Shown piece after piece: positions 35,313 through 42,990 of a stretch of DNA of 64,000 nt. The notes beneath the pieces were generated by a model that was given only the letters and a program-made list of their open reading frames with translations, was not told where the DNA came from and did not search any database. The stretch covers positions 1-64,000 of the forward strand of contig JAEWWJ010000060.1 of the NCBI GenBank assembly GCA_023396415.1, written 5' to 3'. The translations under genes were made by a program, and so were the position numbers. Position 1 is the stretch's first letter; each line of letters opens with the position of its first letter. The DNA comes from Bacteroidota bacterium. GTDB taxonomy: Bacteria; Bacteroidota; Bacteroidia; Bacteroidales; F082.

Positions 35313-37343
35313 ATGAAATGCTGTAAGTTAATTATTGTCTTGTTTTTTGTTGTATTCCAATCGTTTGCACAGGCGCAACAGCCTTTGGAAAAGGTAAAAG
35401 ATTACAAAAAACTGCATTATCTTTCTGAAGAAGAAATGAACACTCCGGTTCGAACAAATGTGAATTTCACCGAAACGCCTCCTCCTGTTGGCCCGGTGCG
35501 GATGGTAGCTGAGTTTGAACCCATGCAGGCTGTGTTGATCCGCTATACTTTTGGAATCCCCTATCAGCTCATTCGCGAAATGGCAGAAGATATTGAAGTG
35601 GTAACGCTGGTTTCCAGTCAGTCTCAGGCCACTACGGTTGAAAACCTGTATATCAGTAACAATGTGAATGTTGCCAATTGTAGCTTTCTCATTGCCGCAA
35701 CCGATTCCTATTGGACCAGAGATTACGGTCCGTGGTTCGTTTTTGATGGCAACAACCAACCCGGAATTGTTGATTTTCCTTACAACCGTCCTCGTCCGAA
35801 TGACAACAATGTTCCGCCTAAAGTGGCCCAAAGTCTTGGCATCAATTTGTTTGGAATGAACGTCATCCACACCGGAGGAAATATGATGGTGGACGGTTTG
35901 GGAATGGCGGCTTCCACCGAGCTGGTGTATGAAGAAGAATCGCAATCCCAAACTCAGATTAACACCAAAATGCTCAACTATCTTGGCATCGAGCGTTATG
36001 ATGTGATGGACGATCCTTTGGGTGATTATATCAAGCATATTGACTGTTGGGGAAAATACCTCGCTCCCGATAAAATTCTTCTCGGTCAGGTTGCTCCCAG
36101 CGATCCGCGTTTCAGCGACTATGAGGCGGTGGCCAATTATTTTGCTACCACACCAAGTTCTTATGGCTATCCCTATAAGGTGTATCGCGTGTACACTCCC
36201 GGTGGAAATCCAACAACTGCCTATACCAACTCATTGATATTGAACCATAAAGTGTATGTTCCACTCAGTGGAAGCCAATGGGATGATGAAGCTTTGGCAG
36301 TTTATGAAGAAGCCATGCCCGGATATGAAATAATTGGCGTAACCTACAGTGGGTGGCAAAACACCGACGCACTCCATTGTCGTACCCACGAAATTGCCGA
36401 TCTTGGCATGTTATTTATGGATCATCGTCCATTGTATGGCAACCTCTCTTGGACTGATTCGGTTCAAGTTACGGCTAAAATTATTCCCTATTCAGGGATG
36501 GAGGTTATTGCTGATTCGTTGCGCGTTCATTACAGCATCAACAACGGGCCTTACCAAATTACGAATCTAACGGCATCATTGGGTGATAGTTACACTGGTT
36601 TTATCAAACAATATGGCGAAATGGATACCATTCGCTACTTTCTTTCTGCTGCTGATGGCTCAGGAAGAAGCATCCGCCATCCTTATATGGCTGCACTCGA
36701 CCCCCATATTTTTGTCATGGGCTCGCAACCTTTTAACCAATTGGTGATCCAGCCGGACACCATGTATTTTATTAACGAGGGCAGCAACTCCTTTACAATT
36801 CATAACCTTACCCCTGAAAGTTTTACCATCAATGATGTGACGACCGATTGTGAATTTATGGTCCTCCCCATAGAACTGCCTTCATTTCCCATCACATTGG
36901 CTCCTGCAGATTCTTTGGTTGTAAACGTGGAGATTAATATTTTATTGACCAACAATTATCAGCCCAATGCTTTTATTGAACGAACCATTCATGTGGTTTC
37001 ATCTATTGGCGAAGCCGATGTAGTGATGATGGTGAACGAACAACTGATCAATTCTGTTGATGCGATCGAAAATCAAAACGCGGTTGTTTATCCTAATCCG
37101 TTCAGCAACAAGCTTGTTTTACGTTTGCCTGAAGGCTCAAAAGGTGTTTCGGAGTTTAGAATTTTTAGCACTACCGGACAAATGGTTTTTGATCAATCCT
37201 TTACCTCTACCGGTCGGGAGTTCAGTATAATTTGGGATGGTAAATCAATGGATGGAAGTCGTTTGCCCGAAGGGATGTATTTCTATCGTCTCAACAATGG
37301 TGATAAAACCTACTCAGGTAAAATTGTGTATGACCAACCTTGA
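35313..37343 (+). CDS. Secreted peptidylarginine-deiminase-like protein (PPAD type) with T9SS sorting domain
   Basis: A 676-residue exported guanidine-modifying enzyme. Signal peptide ends FAQAQ; the deiminase fold spans about 45-380; an Ig-like domain and further beta domain follow; the C-terminus is a T9SS sorting domain (YPNPFSNK, then LPEGMYFYRL). Segments such as SYWTRDYGPW, YNRPRPND, HIDCWGKYLAP and DALHCRTHE closely match what I recall of Porphyromonas gingivalis PPAD. Putative active-site residues are D137, H242, D244, N306 and C356, in the same order and similar spacing. It should convert arginine (in PPAD, C-terminal peptide arginine) to citrulline plus ammonia. Agmatine deiminase is the alternative, but those enzymes are cytosolic and lack these extra domains. 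Confidence 0.88.
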   Translation: MKCCKLIIVLFFVVFQSFAQAQQPLEKVKDYKKLHYLSEEEMNTPVRTNVNFTETPPPVGPVRMVAEFEPMQAVLIRYTFGIPYQLIREMAEDIEVVTLVSSQSQATTVENLYISNNVNVANCSFLIAATDSYWTRDYGPWFVFDGNNQPGIVDFPYNRPRPNDNNVPPKVAQSLGINLFGMNVIHTGGNMMVDGLGMAASTELVYEEESQSQTQINTKMLNYLGIERYDVMDDPLGDYIKHIDCWGKYLAPDKILLGQVAPSDPRFSDYEAVANYFATTPSSYGYPYKVYRVYTPGGNPTTAYTNSLILNHKVYVPLSGSQWDDEALAVYEEAMPGYEIIGVTYSGWQNTDALHCRTHEIADLGMLFMDHRPLYGNLSWTDSVQVTAKIIPYSGMEVIADSLRVHYSINNGPYQITNLTASLGDSYTGFIKQYGEMDTIRYFLSAADGSGRSIRHPYMAALDPHIFVMGSQPFNQLVIQPDTMYFINEGSNSFTIHNLTPESFTINDVTTDCEFMVLPIELPSFPITLAPADSLVVNVEINILLTNNYQPNAFIERTIHVVSSIGEADVVMMVNEQLINSVDAIENQNAVVYPNPFSNKLVLRLPEGSKGVSEFRIFSTTGQMVFDQSFTSTGREFSIIWDGKSMDGSRLPEGMYFYRLNNGDKTYSGKIVYDQP

Positions 37344-37380
37344 TGAAATTTGAAAAGCCAAATTAAGCAGCCTTGTTATT

Positions 37381-37500
37381 TTAAACAAGTACTTGTGAAA
37401 GATATAATGCTGCAGCAAGTGCCGAAAGGATAATCCAAGCGAGAACACCCTTGGGTAGGTCGTCTTTTTCGGGCTGGTAGTCGAAATCACTTTTGTTCAT
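37381..37500 (-). CDS. 39-residue single-pass membrane protein, function unknown
   Basis: A short gene: polar N-terminus MNKSDFDYQPEKDDLPKG, then one hydrophobic helix (VLAWIILSALAAALYL) and a short tail. It is supported by an ATG start, a stop in frame, a promoter element TACCTTTG 26 bases upstream and the clear soluble-then-membrane pattern. It would sit in the inner membrane with the acidic N-terminus in the cytosol or periplasm. No family is recognised; small subunits of respiratory or transport complexes often look like this. Confidence 0.6.
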   Translation of the reverse strand: MNKSDFDYQPEKDDLPKGVLAWIILSALAAALYLSQVLV

Positions 37501-37525
37501 CGTGCTTCATTGATTTTTGCAAAGG

Positions 37526-37533
37526 CAAAGGTA
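37526..37533 (-). promoter_or_regulatory. Bacteroidota -7 promoter element
   Basis: TACCTTTG on the minus strand, 26 bases before the 39-residue protein gene, within the space after the SPOR gene. Confidence 0.5.
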
Positions 37534-37609
37534 TTATTTTTACACTATCCTAGCAAAACTTGGGTTACGACTTCGTTTTATTCGCTGTAAATCTTTTTAA
37601 AGTCACTCG

Positions 37610-38833
37610 CTATCTGTTCGTTGGCAAGGATTTCAATCGTTGGTTGTTTTCAAAATATACCACAAAGGCGTCTGCCGTTTGGCTTTGTCTTCTCAGTTTT
37701 TTGTTCACTTCGGCTGCTTCCTGGTAACTGTCGTAAAAGCCTATGGTATAGATATATAATCCATTAAATCGGTCTTCTTGAAGGGTTGAAGGATCAATAT
37801 TTTTCAATTTTGCAACACGCTCAATCGGTATCATCTTAGTGGAGGCCAACACTTGAACACGGTATCCGGAGTTTGTTTCGGGTATCACTTCAGGCACAAC
37901 AACGGTTTCGATTTCTTTCTCTAAAGTGTCCGTCAACATCGGTGTTACAACAGCAATTTCAATTGGAGGTTTTACTTCCTCAATTATTTCCTCAGGTTCG
38001 GAAACAACCAATGGTTCCTGCTTTGCGGGAATTTTAGCGGGTTCGGAAGCCTGTTTCATGATTTGTTTTTCAATGGCATTTTTCATTCTGCTTTTGCTTG
38101 CTGCACCCGATCCAAATTTATAAGCCAAACCAATGCTGGTGAAATTATAAATGTCATAAGCAGAGTGCGAAACGGTAAGGTCCATTTTGTCATTAGAGAT
38201 GGCTTTATTGGTTGTTTCAAGCACCAAAGCCCAGTTTTTATTGAGGTTAAAATCAATACCTAAACCAGCAGTAACAATGGGTTCAAAGGTTCTGCCGCCA
38301 ATGCCCGTTCCATTGCCGTTTCCACTGGAACCCACTTTTAAATCGCTACTCAATTGGTAGAGGTTGGAGTTGAAGTTTGTAAAACCGATGCCGGCAATAA
38401 GATAAACATCAACAAAATGCTGTTTTGCTCCCGAAAAAAGGTTCGCCGGATAAATGCTGATCGCGAGGCTGGCTTCCATCACATCGGAAGTAAAATATCG
38501 GTCGCTAACAGTTTTAGTTCCAGCTAATTCAGTGCAGAGTGCCTGGCCTCGCAGGCCAACCACCGGTCGGGGGCGATACTCGGCGGTGAATGAAGCACCT
38601 GTCCTCCATTCGCTTTTTCCTGTGTTGGAGGGTAAAATCAGGTTTTCTTTGATGTCGCCAAAAAAAATACTTGTTCCTCTTTGTAGTCGCAAAGCCCATT
38701 TTTGGTAGGTGGACGATCCAGAGGAGTGAGCAGAATTAAACTCTATGCTTTGGGCATGCACCAGCAAAGTTCCGGCACTCCAAAGCACAATGACTAAAAG
38801 TAAATGAACGATTTTTTTGGTACAGGATTTCAT
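37610..38833 (-). CDS. Outer-membrane beta-barrel protein with C-terminal SPOR domain
   Basis: About 407 residues from the ATG at 38833, which gives a signal peptide ending LLVHAQ. Residues about 25-235 form an outer-membrane barrel (GTSIFFGDIKENL, YDIYNFTSIGLAYKFG), followed by a Pro/Glu-rich linker and a SPOR domain (about 325-405, GYRVQVLASTKMIPIE and GLYIYTIGFYDSYQEA). SPOR domains bind glycan strands lacking stem peptides, so the protein probably links the outer membrane to peptidoglycan. It lies between the deiminase and the L,D-transpeptidase cluster. Confidence 0.85.
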   Translation of the reverse strand: MKSCTKKIVHLLLVIVLWSAGTLLVHAQSIEFNSAHSSGSSTYQKWALRLQRGTSIFFGDIKENLILPSNTGKSEWRTGASFTAEYRPRPVVGLRGQALCTELAGTKTVSDRYFTSDVMEASLAISIYPANLFSGAKQHFVDVYLIAGIGFTNFNSNLYQLSSDLKVGSSGNGNGTGIGGRTFEPIVTAGLGIDFNLNKNWALVLETTNKAISNDKMDLTVSHSAYDIYNFTSIGLAYKFGSGAASKSRMKNAIEKQIMKQASEPAKIPAKQEPLVVSEPEEIIEEVKPPIEIAVVTPMLTDTLEKEIETVVVPEVIPETNSGYRVQVLASTKMIPIERVAKLKNIDPSTLQEDRFNGLYIYTIGFYDSYQEAAEVNKKLRRQSQTADAFVVYFENNQRLKSLPTNR

Positions 38834-39156
38834 CTCAATGATTTTAAGTTGTTTTAAGGCATAAAAAAACAGCAATGACTTCCCTAAAACACGCATGGCA
38901 AGACGCTGTCCTACGGTTGTTTTCTTTCGGTTGTTTGTAAAATGATTACACGAAAGTACATTTTCTTTTAAAGAAAAGCAATTTAGGATATGACTTACCG
39001 GAAATAATTTTACGAATTAAAAATATAATCTACTTATAATGAATAGATTAAAACTTTTCAATTTTTGATTCTTACTTGGGTAATGATGAGCTGAGGATTA
39101 TTCAGTGGCTTTAAAGGGTAGATTTCAATTATTGCACAACTTAACAAGCGCAAGTT
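38834..39156. other. Intergenic stretch without a gene
   Basis: AT-rich, no coding frame, no clear hairpin. The part next to 38834 must hold the SPOR gene promoter; a near-match TACTTTCG occurs on the minus strand around 38950. Confidence 0.4.
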
Positions 39157-40053
39157 TTATCGGACCTCATCAAGGGGATTGATAATGAGTTTGGCGAAAT
39201 TTGCGTGAGGGATTGACCGATAAATGGCACGTGCATCAGCTTCATTCATGCGCAGTTTGATGTGGATAGGCAGGTTTTCCGGCATGGGATGAATGATCTT
39301 CTGGAGCAAAGTACGTTCAAAGATAGAATCATATCTACTATAATAGCGTTGGAGGAGTTCCGTTTCTTCGGGCAAAACATCTTCAGTTTGCGCTATTTCT
39401 ATCACGAGGTTCTTGTCGAAGATAAGGGTAAAATACACCACTGTTTTTTCGGGTTCCATGGGCTTTTTTGGTAGGCTTGCAGCTTCGGTAGTGTCTTTTG
39501 GAGCATCCACCAAGAGCATGGGCACTTTTGGAATAGTGGCTATTTCCGAAGTTAAAGTGAAAGGTGTTGCAAGCCAAGCTTGAAGATTATCGTGGTTGGC
39601 CACATTTAATCGCGGACTGGCTGTAATTTCGAGTAAACGACAACGCTGCACCGGCAATCCTTTAATTTCAATATCTAACAAGCTGTCTTGTAAGTTTAAA
39701 ACCAAGTAAATAGAATCTTGTCTCGACAGTTGAAGGCGGTTTTGAAGAAAACTCATACGCTGCTCTTTGTTCAAAATGTTGAGCAAAAACTCTTCTTGAT
39801 CGGGTGAAACCGTAACTTTTTTTTGTGTTAGCGTATCGTTTTCTTCTTTTCCGGATAATTCTATTTTAAGAGGATCAAAGGCTGCAGCCGGAATCAAAAC
39901 AGTAGTAATCAGCAGTACGGTTGGCAAAGCCAGGGCAATCAATAGCAATAAAATCCATATCCCTGGACGACGTGCCAGCCATACAAAAAACCACAACACC
40001 GGATTTTGAATCTTTGTTGGCGTGTTTTTTTCTTTTTGTGTAAAGGAATTCAT
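39157..40053 (-). CDS. Single-pass membrane protein in L,D-transpeptidase operon, function unknown
   Basis: A 298-residue protein with a cytosolic N-terminal 30 residues, one transmembrane helix (IWILLLLIALALPTVLLITT) and a periplasmic domain of about 230 residues of mixed helix and strand with no recognised family. Start at 40053 is 13 bases after the stop of the upstream L,D-transpeptidase gene, so it is the third gene of the operon. Its position suggests a role in the same envelope process, such as holding or regulating the transpeptidases. Confidence 0.75.
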   Translation of the reverse strand: MNSFTQKEKNTPTKIQNPVLWFFVWLARRPGIWILLLLIALALPTVLLITTVLIPAAAFDPLKIELSGKEENDTLTQKKVTVSPDQEEFLLNILNKEQRMSFLQNRLQLSRQDSIYLVLNLQDSLLDIEIKGLPVQRCRLLEITASPRLNVANHDNLQAWLATPFTLTSEIATIPKVPMLLVDAPKDTTEAASLPKKPMEPEKTVVYFTLIFDKNLVIEIAQTEDVLPEETELLQRYYSRYDSIFERTLLQKIIHPMPENLPIHIKLRMNEADARAIYRSIPHANFAKLIINPLDEVR

Positions 40054-40066
40054 ACGTGCTACTTGG

Positions 40067-40819
40067 CTAATAGATATAAACTTTTGATCCAATTTTTAGA
40101 GTGGTGAACACCTCTTCAAGGTCTTCATCGCCCATGCGGATGCAGCCATGGGTAACGGGCAAGCCCAAAAAACGCTTGTACAAAGTGCCGTGAATGAGGT
40201 AGCCATCGCCAAGACTCATGCTGTAATCGCCTAAGGTTCCATACTCGAAACGCGAAGGATGGTTGGGCGAAGGCACTTTAAGCCCTTCTTCAATAAAGGC
40301 CCAGTCGGGTCTTTTCCAAACAGGGTCTTTTGTTTTTCTTAATACTTTGAGTTGGCCGCGTGGTGTTTTAAACATCCATTGGCGGTCGTTTCCGGCTTTA
40401 AGCACCGTAAAACTGCCCGTCGAAACGAGACCCTCGCGTAATAATTTACCGTTGGCACCATACAATCTAAAATTGTTGCCGGTGGTGTTCACTACAATGT
40501 AGGACTGCATCGGCAGGAACGCTTTCAGAGCCTTTTCGGTGCTTTCAATTTCTTTGGTGAGTTGCGATTCGTATTTTTTGGGTGATTGATTGGCCACCCT
40601 TTGCATAGAAGCTTTGATGTTGTTGGAATGAAAAAAGTCGAGGGATGATTCTTGAAGCTTCAGCTGATGATTCAGCACCGATTGTGCCAACAAAATGGAG
40701 ATGATGAACCCCGAAAGCACGATAATCCAGCGGGCATAAAAAACCCTCTTAGATCCATTGTTCGCCTCAGGCTTGATTTCTGCGTTGGCTTGGTTTAAAT
40801 GATTCTTTAGTTGATTCAT
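40067..40819 (-). CDS. Membrane-anchored L,D-transpeptidase (YkuD domain), second copy
   Basis: A 250-residue enzyme with one N-terminal membrane helix (about 27-45, WIIVLSGFIISILLAQSVL) and a periplasmic YkuD domain (about 110-250). The catalytic motif is IHGTLYKRFLG...VTHGCIRM, the usual HxxxxxxxxxG and S/THGCxR signature with catalytic Cys. It forms 3-3 crosslinks or joins proteins to peptidoglycan stem peptides. The start at 40819 lies 5 bases after the first L,D-transpeptidase gene. Confidence 0.93.
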   Translation of the reverse strand: MNQLKNHLNQANAEIKPEANNGSKRVFYARWIIVLSGFIISILLAQSVLNHQLKLQESSLDFFHSNNIKASMQRVANQSPKKYESQLTKEIESTEKALKAFLPMQSYIVVNTTGNNFRLYGANGKLLREGLVSTGSFTVLKAGNDRQWMFKTPRGQLKVLRKTKDPVWKRPDWAFIEEGLKVPSPNHPSRFEYGTLGDYSMSLGDGYLIHGTLYKRFLGLPVTHGCIRMGDEDLEEVFTTLKIGSKVYIY

Positions 40820-40824
40820 ATATA

Positions 40825-41925
40825 TTATCGCCCATTTATTTCGTGTAAGCTGCGCAATGATCCAACAATGGTGATGGGAGTTCCTGTTCCAACATAATTC
40901 CAAAGTTTATCCATATCATCGTTGCTGAGGGCCACACATCCATCAGTCCAGTTGATGCCTTTGCCGCCTCCGCCATGAATTTCAATTAAATTGCCGATTC
41001 CCCTTTTCGGTATGCTGCCGTTTTTAACATTTTTGCTGTAACGGGCTTTATCTTCATCATTGGGATAGTTGATTAACAGTGCTTTGTAGTAGATGGTGTG
41101 TTTTCCTGATTTTTTCTTGGTGACAAAATATTTGCCTTCCGGGGTGGCTTTATCGCCTCTGAACTTTTTTGTTCCAATCCAGTTGGGACCCAGTTCGGCG
41201 GTAAAACGTTTAATTTCTTTTCCATCGCGATAAACGAAACAAGTGTGCGCGAATTTATCTACAACAATCACAGTGGCATCGTTTTTTTTGGACCAATCAA
41301 TGGTTTCTTGGTACCATTTTTTCCATAGTGGAAGGTCTTCGAAATAACTGCTTAAATGGGCGTGAGCGGCATCTACTGATTTACTAATCAGTCTATTAGC
41401 TTCGTCGAGGTTGTTGCCTACTACAAGATAAGCTTTGCGTTCAAAAGCCTCTTTTGATTCGAGGTATTTGAGTTTGGCATTTGTAAAATCTTTTCTGGCT
41501 CTTTGGTTGAGGGGCAAATGTGCGTAAGTTTCATCAAAATGCTCGATTTTGTGGTTTACAAGACTTAACTTTTGCGTTAAGGAAGCGCTTAACGAAACTT
41601 TATCGCCGTTCACTTTTTCAATGGCGCTCGTTGCTTTGTTGGTTGCGTTTTCCACCATTTGGATAATGGTGTTGTAATCGCGGAGAAAGAACGCTTTTTC
41701 ATTTTCTTTTTGAAGCGCTTCTTTGGCACTTTCGAAGAAAATTTCAGCTTCTTTAATCAAATCGGGGGCATATTTTTCAGCTTCTTGTTCTTTGGCTTCA
41801 GCAATTTTGCGGTGGCACTGTTCAAAATTCGTTATAGGGGTTTTAGGTGCGAAATAGTAAAGCGTAGCAAAAGTGGAGAGGGTAACAAAAAAGAGGATGA
41901 TAACAATGAGGAATATTTTTTTCAT
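40825..41925 (-). CDS. Membrane-anchored L,D-transpeptidase with N-terminal helical domain
   Basis: A 366-residue enzyme: N-terminal membrane helix (FLIVIILFFVTLSTFATLYY), a helical domain (about 35-200, coiled-coil-like, EAEKYAPDLIKEAEIFF), then a YkuD domain (about 215-350) with the catalytic segment EIHGGGGKGINWTDGCVAL. A promoter element at 42006-42013 makes the ATG at 41925 the right start, not 42000. The helical domain looks homologous to the mature part of the lipoprotein encoded just upstream. It is the first gene of a three-gene operon. Confidence 0.92.
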   Translation of the reverse strand: MKKIFLIVIILFFVTLSTFATLYYFAPKTPITNFEQCHRKIAEAKEQEAEKYAPDLIKEAEIFFESAKEALQKENEKAFFLRDYNTIIQMVENATNKATSAIEKVNGDKVSLSASLTQKLSLVNHKIEHFDETYAHLPLNQRARKDFTNAKLKYLESKEAFERKAYLVVGNNLDEANRLISKSVDAAHAHLSSYFEDLPLWKKWYQETIDWSKKNDATVIVVDKFAHTCFVYRDGKEIKRFTAELGPNWIGTKKFRGDKATPEGKYFVTKKKSGKHTIYYKALLINYPNDEDKARYSKNVKNGSIPKRGIGNLIEIHGGGGKGINWTDGCVALSNDDMDKLWNYVGTGTPITIVGSLRSLHEINGR

Positions 41926-42005
41926 AGGGGATCGCCTGCCTGGTTTGGGTTGTAGTGGTTGTGTCGTTTGATTTCTAAAGTAATTTGCCCTTTTTTTCAC
42001 GGCTG

Positions 42006-42013
42006 CAAAATTA
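42006..42013 (-). promoter_or_regulatory. Bacteroidota -7 promoter element for the L,D-transpeptidase operon
   Basis: TAATTTTG on the minus strand, 80 bases before the chosen ATG and inside the reading that would begin at 42000 or earlier. Confidence 0.45.
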
Positions 42014-42069
42014 GCTTATTTTTCTGATGCTGAATACAGTTTAGCTGGCCTTAAAATGCGATTTTACAA

Positions 42070-42113
42070 CAGAAAACCTCGGCTGGATTTTCCAGCCGAG
42101 GTTTTAGTTTTTT
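42070..42113. terminator. Strong intrinsic terminator
   Basis: Perfect 15-bp stem AAAACCTCGGCTGGA/TCCAGCCGAGGTTTT with a 3-base loop, flanked by A and T runs. It ends the lipoprotein transcript, so the lipoprotein and transpeptidase genes are separately transcribed. Confidence 0.85.
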
Positions 42114-42155
42114 ACTTTTTCAATGAAGTAGATTCATCGAGCGAGTAAGGTTCTC

Positions 42156-42761
42156 TTATTTACGGTTTTTGGTTTTTTTAGCGATTGCTTCTTCCAATTC
42201 AACTTTCAAAGAAGCGGCTTTTTCGCCGGCAGCTTTTACTTTGTCAACAGCGGTAAGATAGTCGCCATTGTTGATGAGGGTGGAAACCTCGGCAAGGAAC
42301 GACTCAACCAAAACCACATCCCCCTGGATAGCTTCGAGAGCTTCCTTGCCTTCTTTTCCTTTTGGTGCAGCTGCCAATAATTCTTTTACTTCGGCAACCA
42401 AGGTAGTTACTTCTGCAAGTGATTGTTGTGCTTGATTTTTTACTTCTTCCTTACGTGTTGCAGCGTTTGCTTTAACTTGTTCTGAAAGAGTGTTTACGCT
42501 GATCAAAGTGGCAGTAGCTTTTTTGTAGCTTCTGAACAAAGCGAATTTTGCGTTTTGGTTTTCAACTTCTAACAAAGCTACGTTCAAAGAATCTTGTAAT
42601 GCTTTGAATTCGGCAGGTACATAACGTTCTGCTTCAACGGCTTTGCTGGCTTCGATAGCGGCTTTAGCATTGGTGATTTCTACTTCTGGTGCTTTAGCGC
42701 AGCTGGTGAACATAACGCCCGCGATTGCAAAGGCAAAAATGGTTTTTACGAAATTTTTCAT
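42156..42761 (-). CDS. All-helical lipoprotein with Lpp-like C-terminus (DUF4398-like)
   Basis: A 201-residue lipoprotein. ATG at 42761 gives a signal peptide with lipobox MFTSC followed by AKAPEVEI, without the acidic +2 cluster of surface-exported lipoproteins, so it should face the periplasm. The mature chain is almost entirely Ala/Glu/Lys/Val helix (AIEASKAVEAERYVPAEFKA), reminiscent of DUF4398. The last residues are KKTKNRK, close to the TKYRK end by which E. coli Braun lipoprotein is joined to peptidoglycan. It is located just upstream of two L,D-transpeptidase genes on the same strand, the enzyme class that performs that reaction. Confidence 0.85.
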   Translation of the reverse strand: MKNFVKTIFAFAIAGVMFTSCAKAPEVEITNAKAAIEASKAVEAERYVPAEFKALQDSLNVALLEVENQNAKFALFRSYKKATATLISVNTLSEQVKANAATRKEEVKNQAQQSLAEVTTLVAEVKELLAAAPKGKEGKEALEAIQGDVVLVESFLAEVSTLINNGDYLTAVDKVKAAGEKAASLKVELEEAIAKKTKNRK

Positions 42762-42990
42762 GTTGTAAAAATTAATTTGTGGATAATTAGTGTTATTGGC
42801 CACTCATTTACAACTGATGTGCCAAACTATGTAAATACTTAACAATGAATGATATATAAATTATTCCCTTTATCGAACAACAATAAAACAAGGAATAACG
42901 TATTTTTTTTGTGCGTTTTAATCCTTCAATGTATGTTTTTCATACACCATGTTTGTTTTTCGTGCAAAAAATAAAAGCGAGAAAGTTTGT

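Noticed and set aside
35313..37343. Cytosolic agmatine deiminase
   Set aside because: The signal peptide, Ig-like domain and T9SS sorting domain, plus PPAD-specific segments, point to a secreted peptidyl enzyme.
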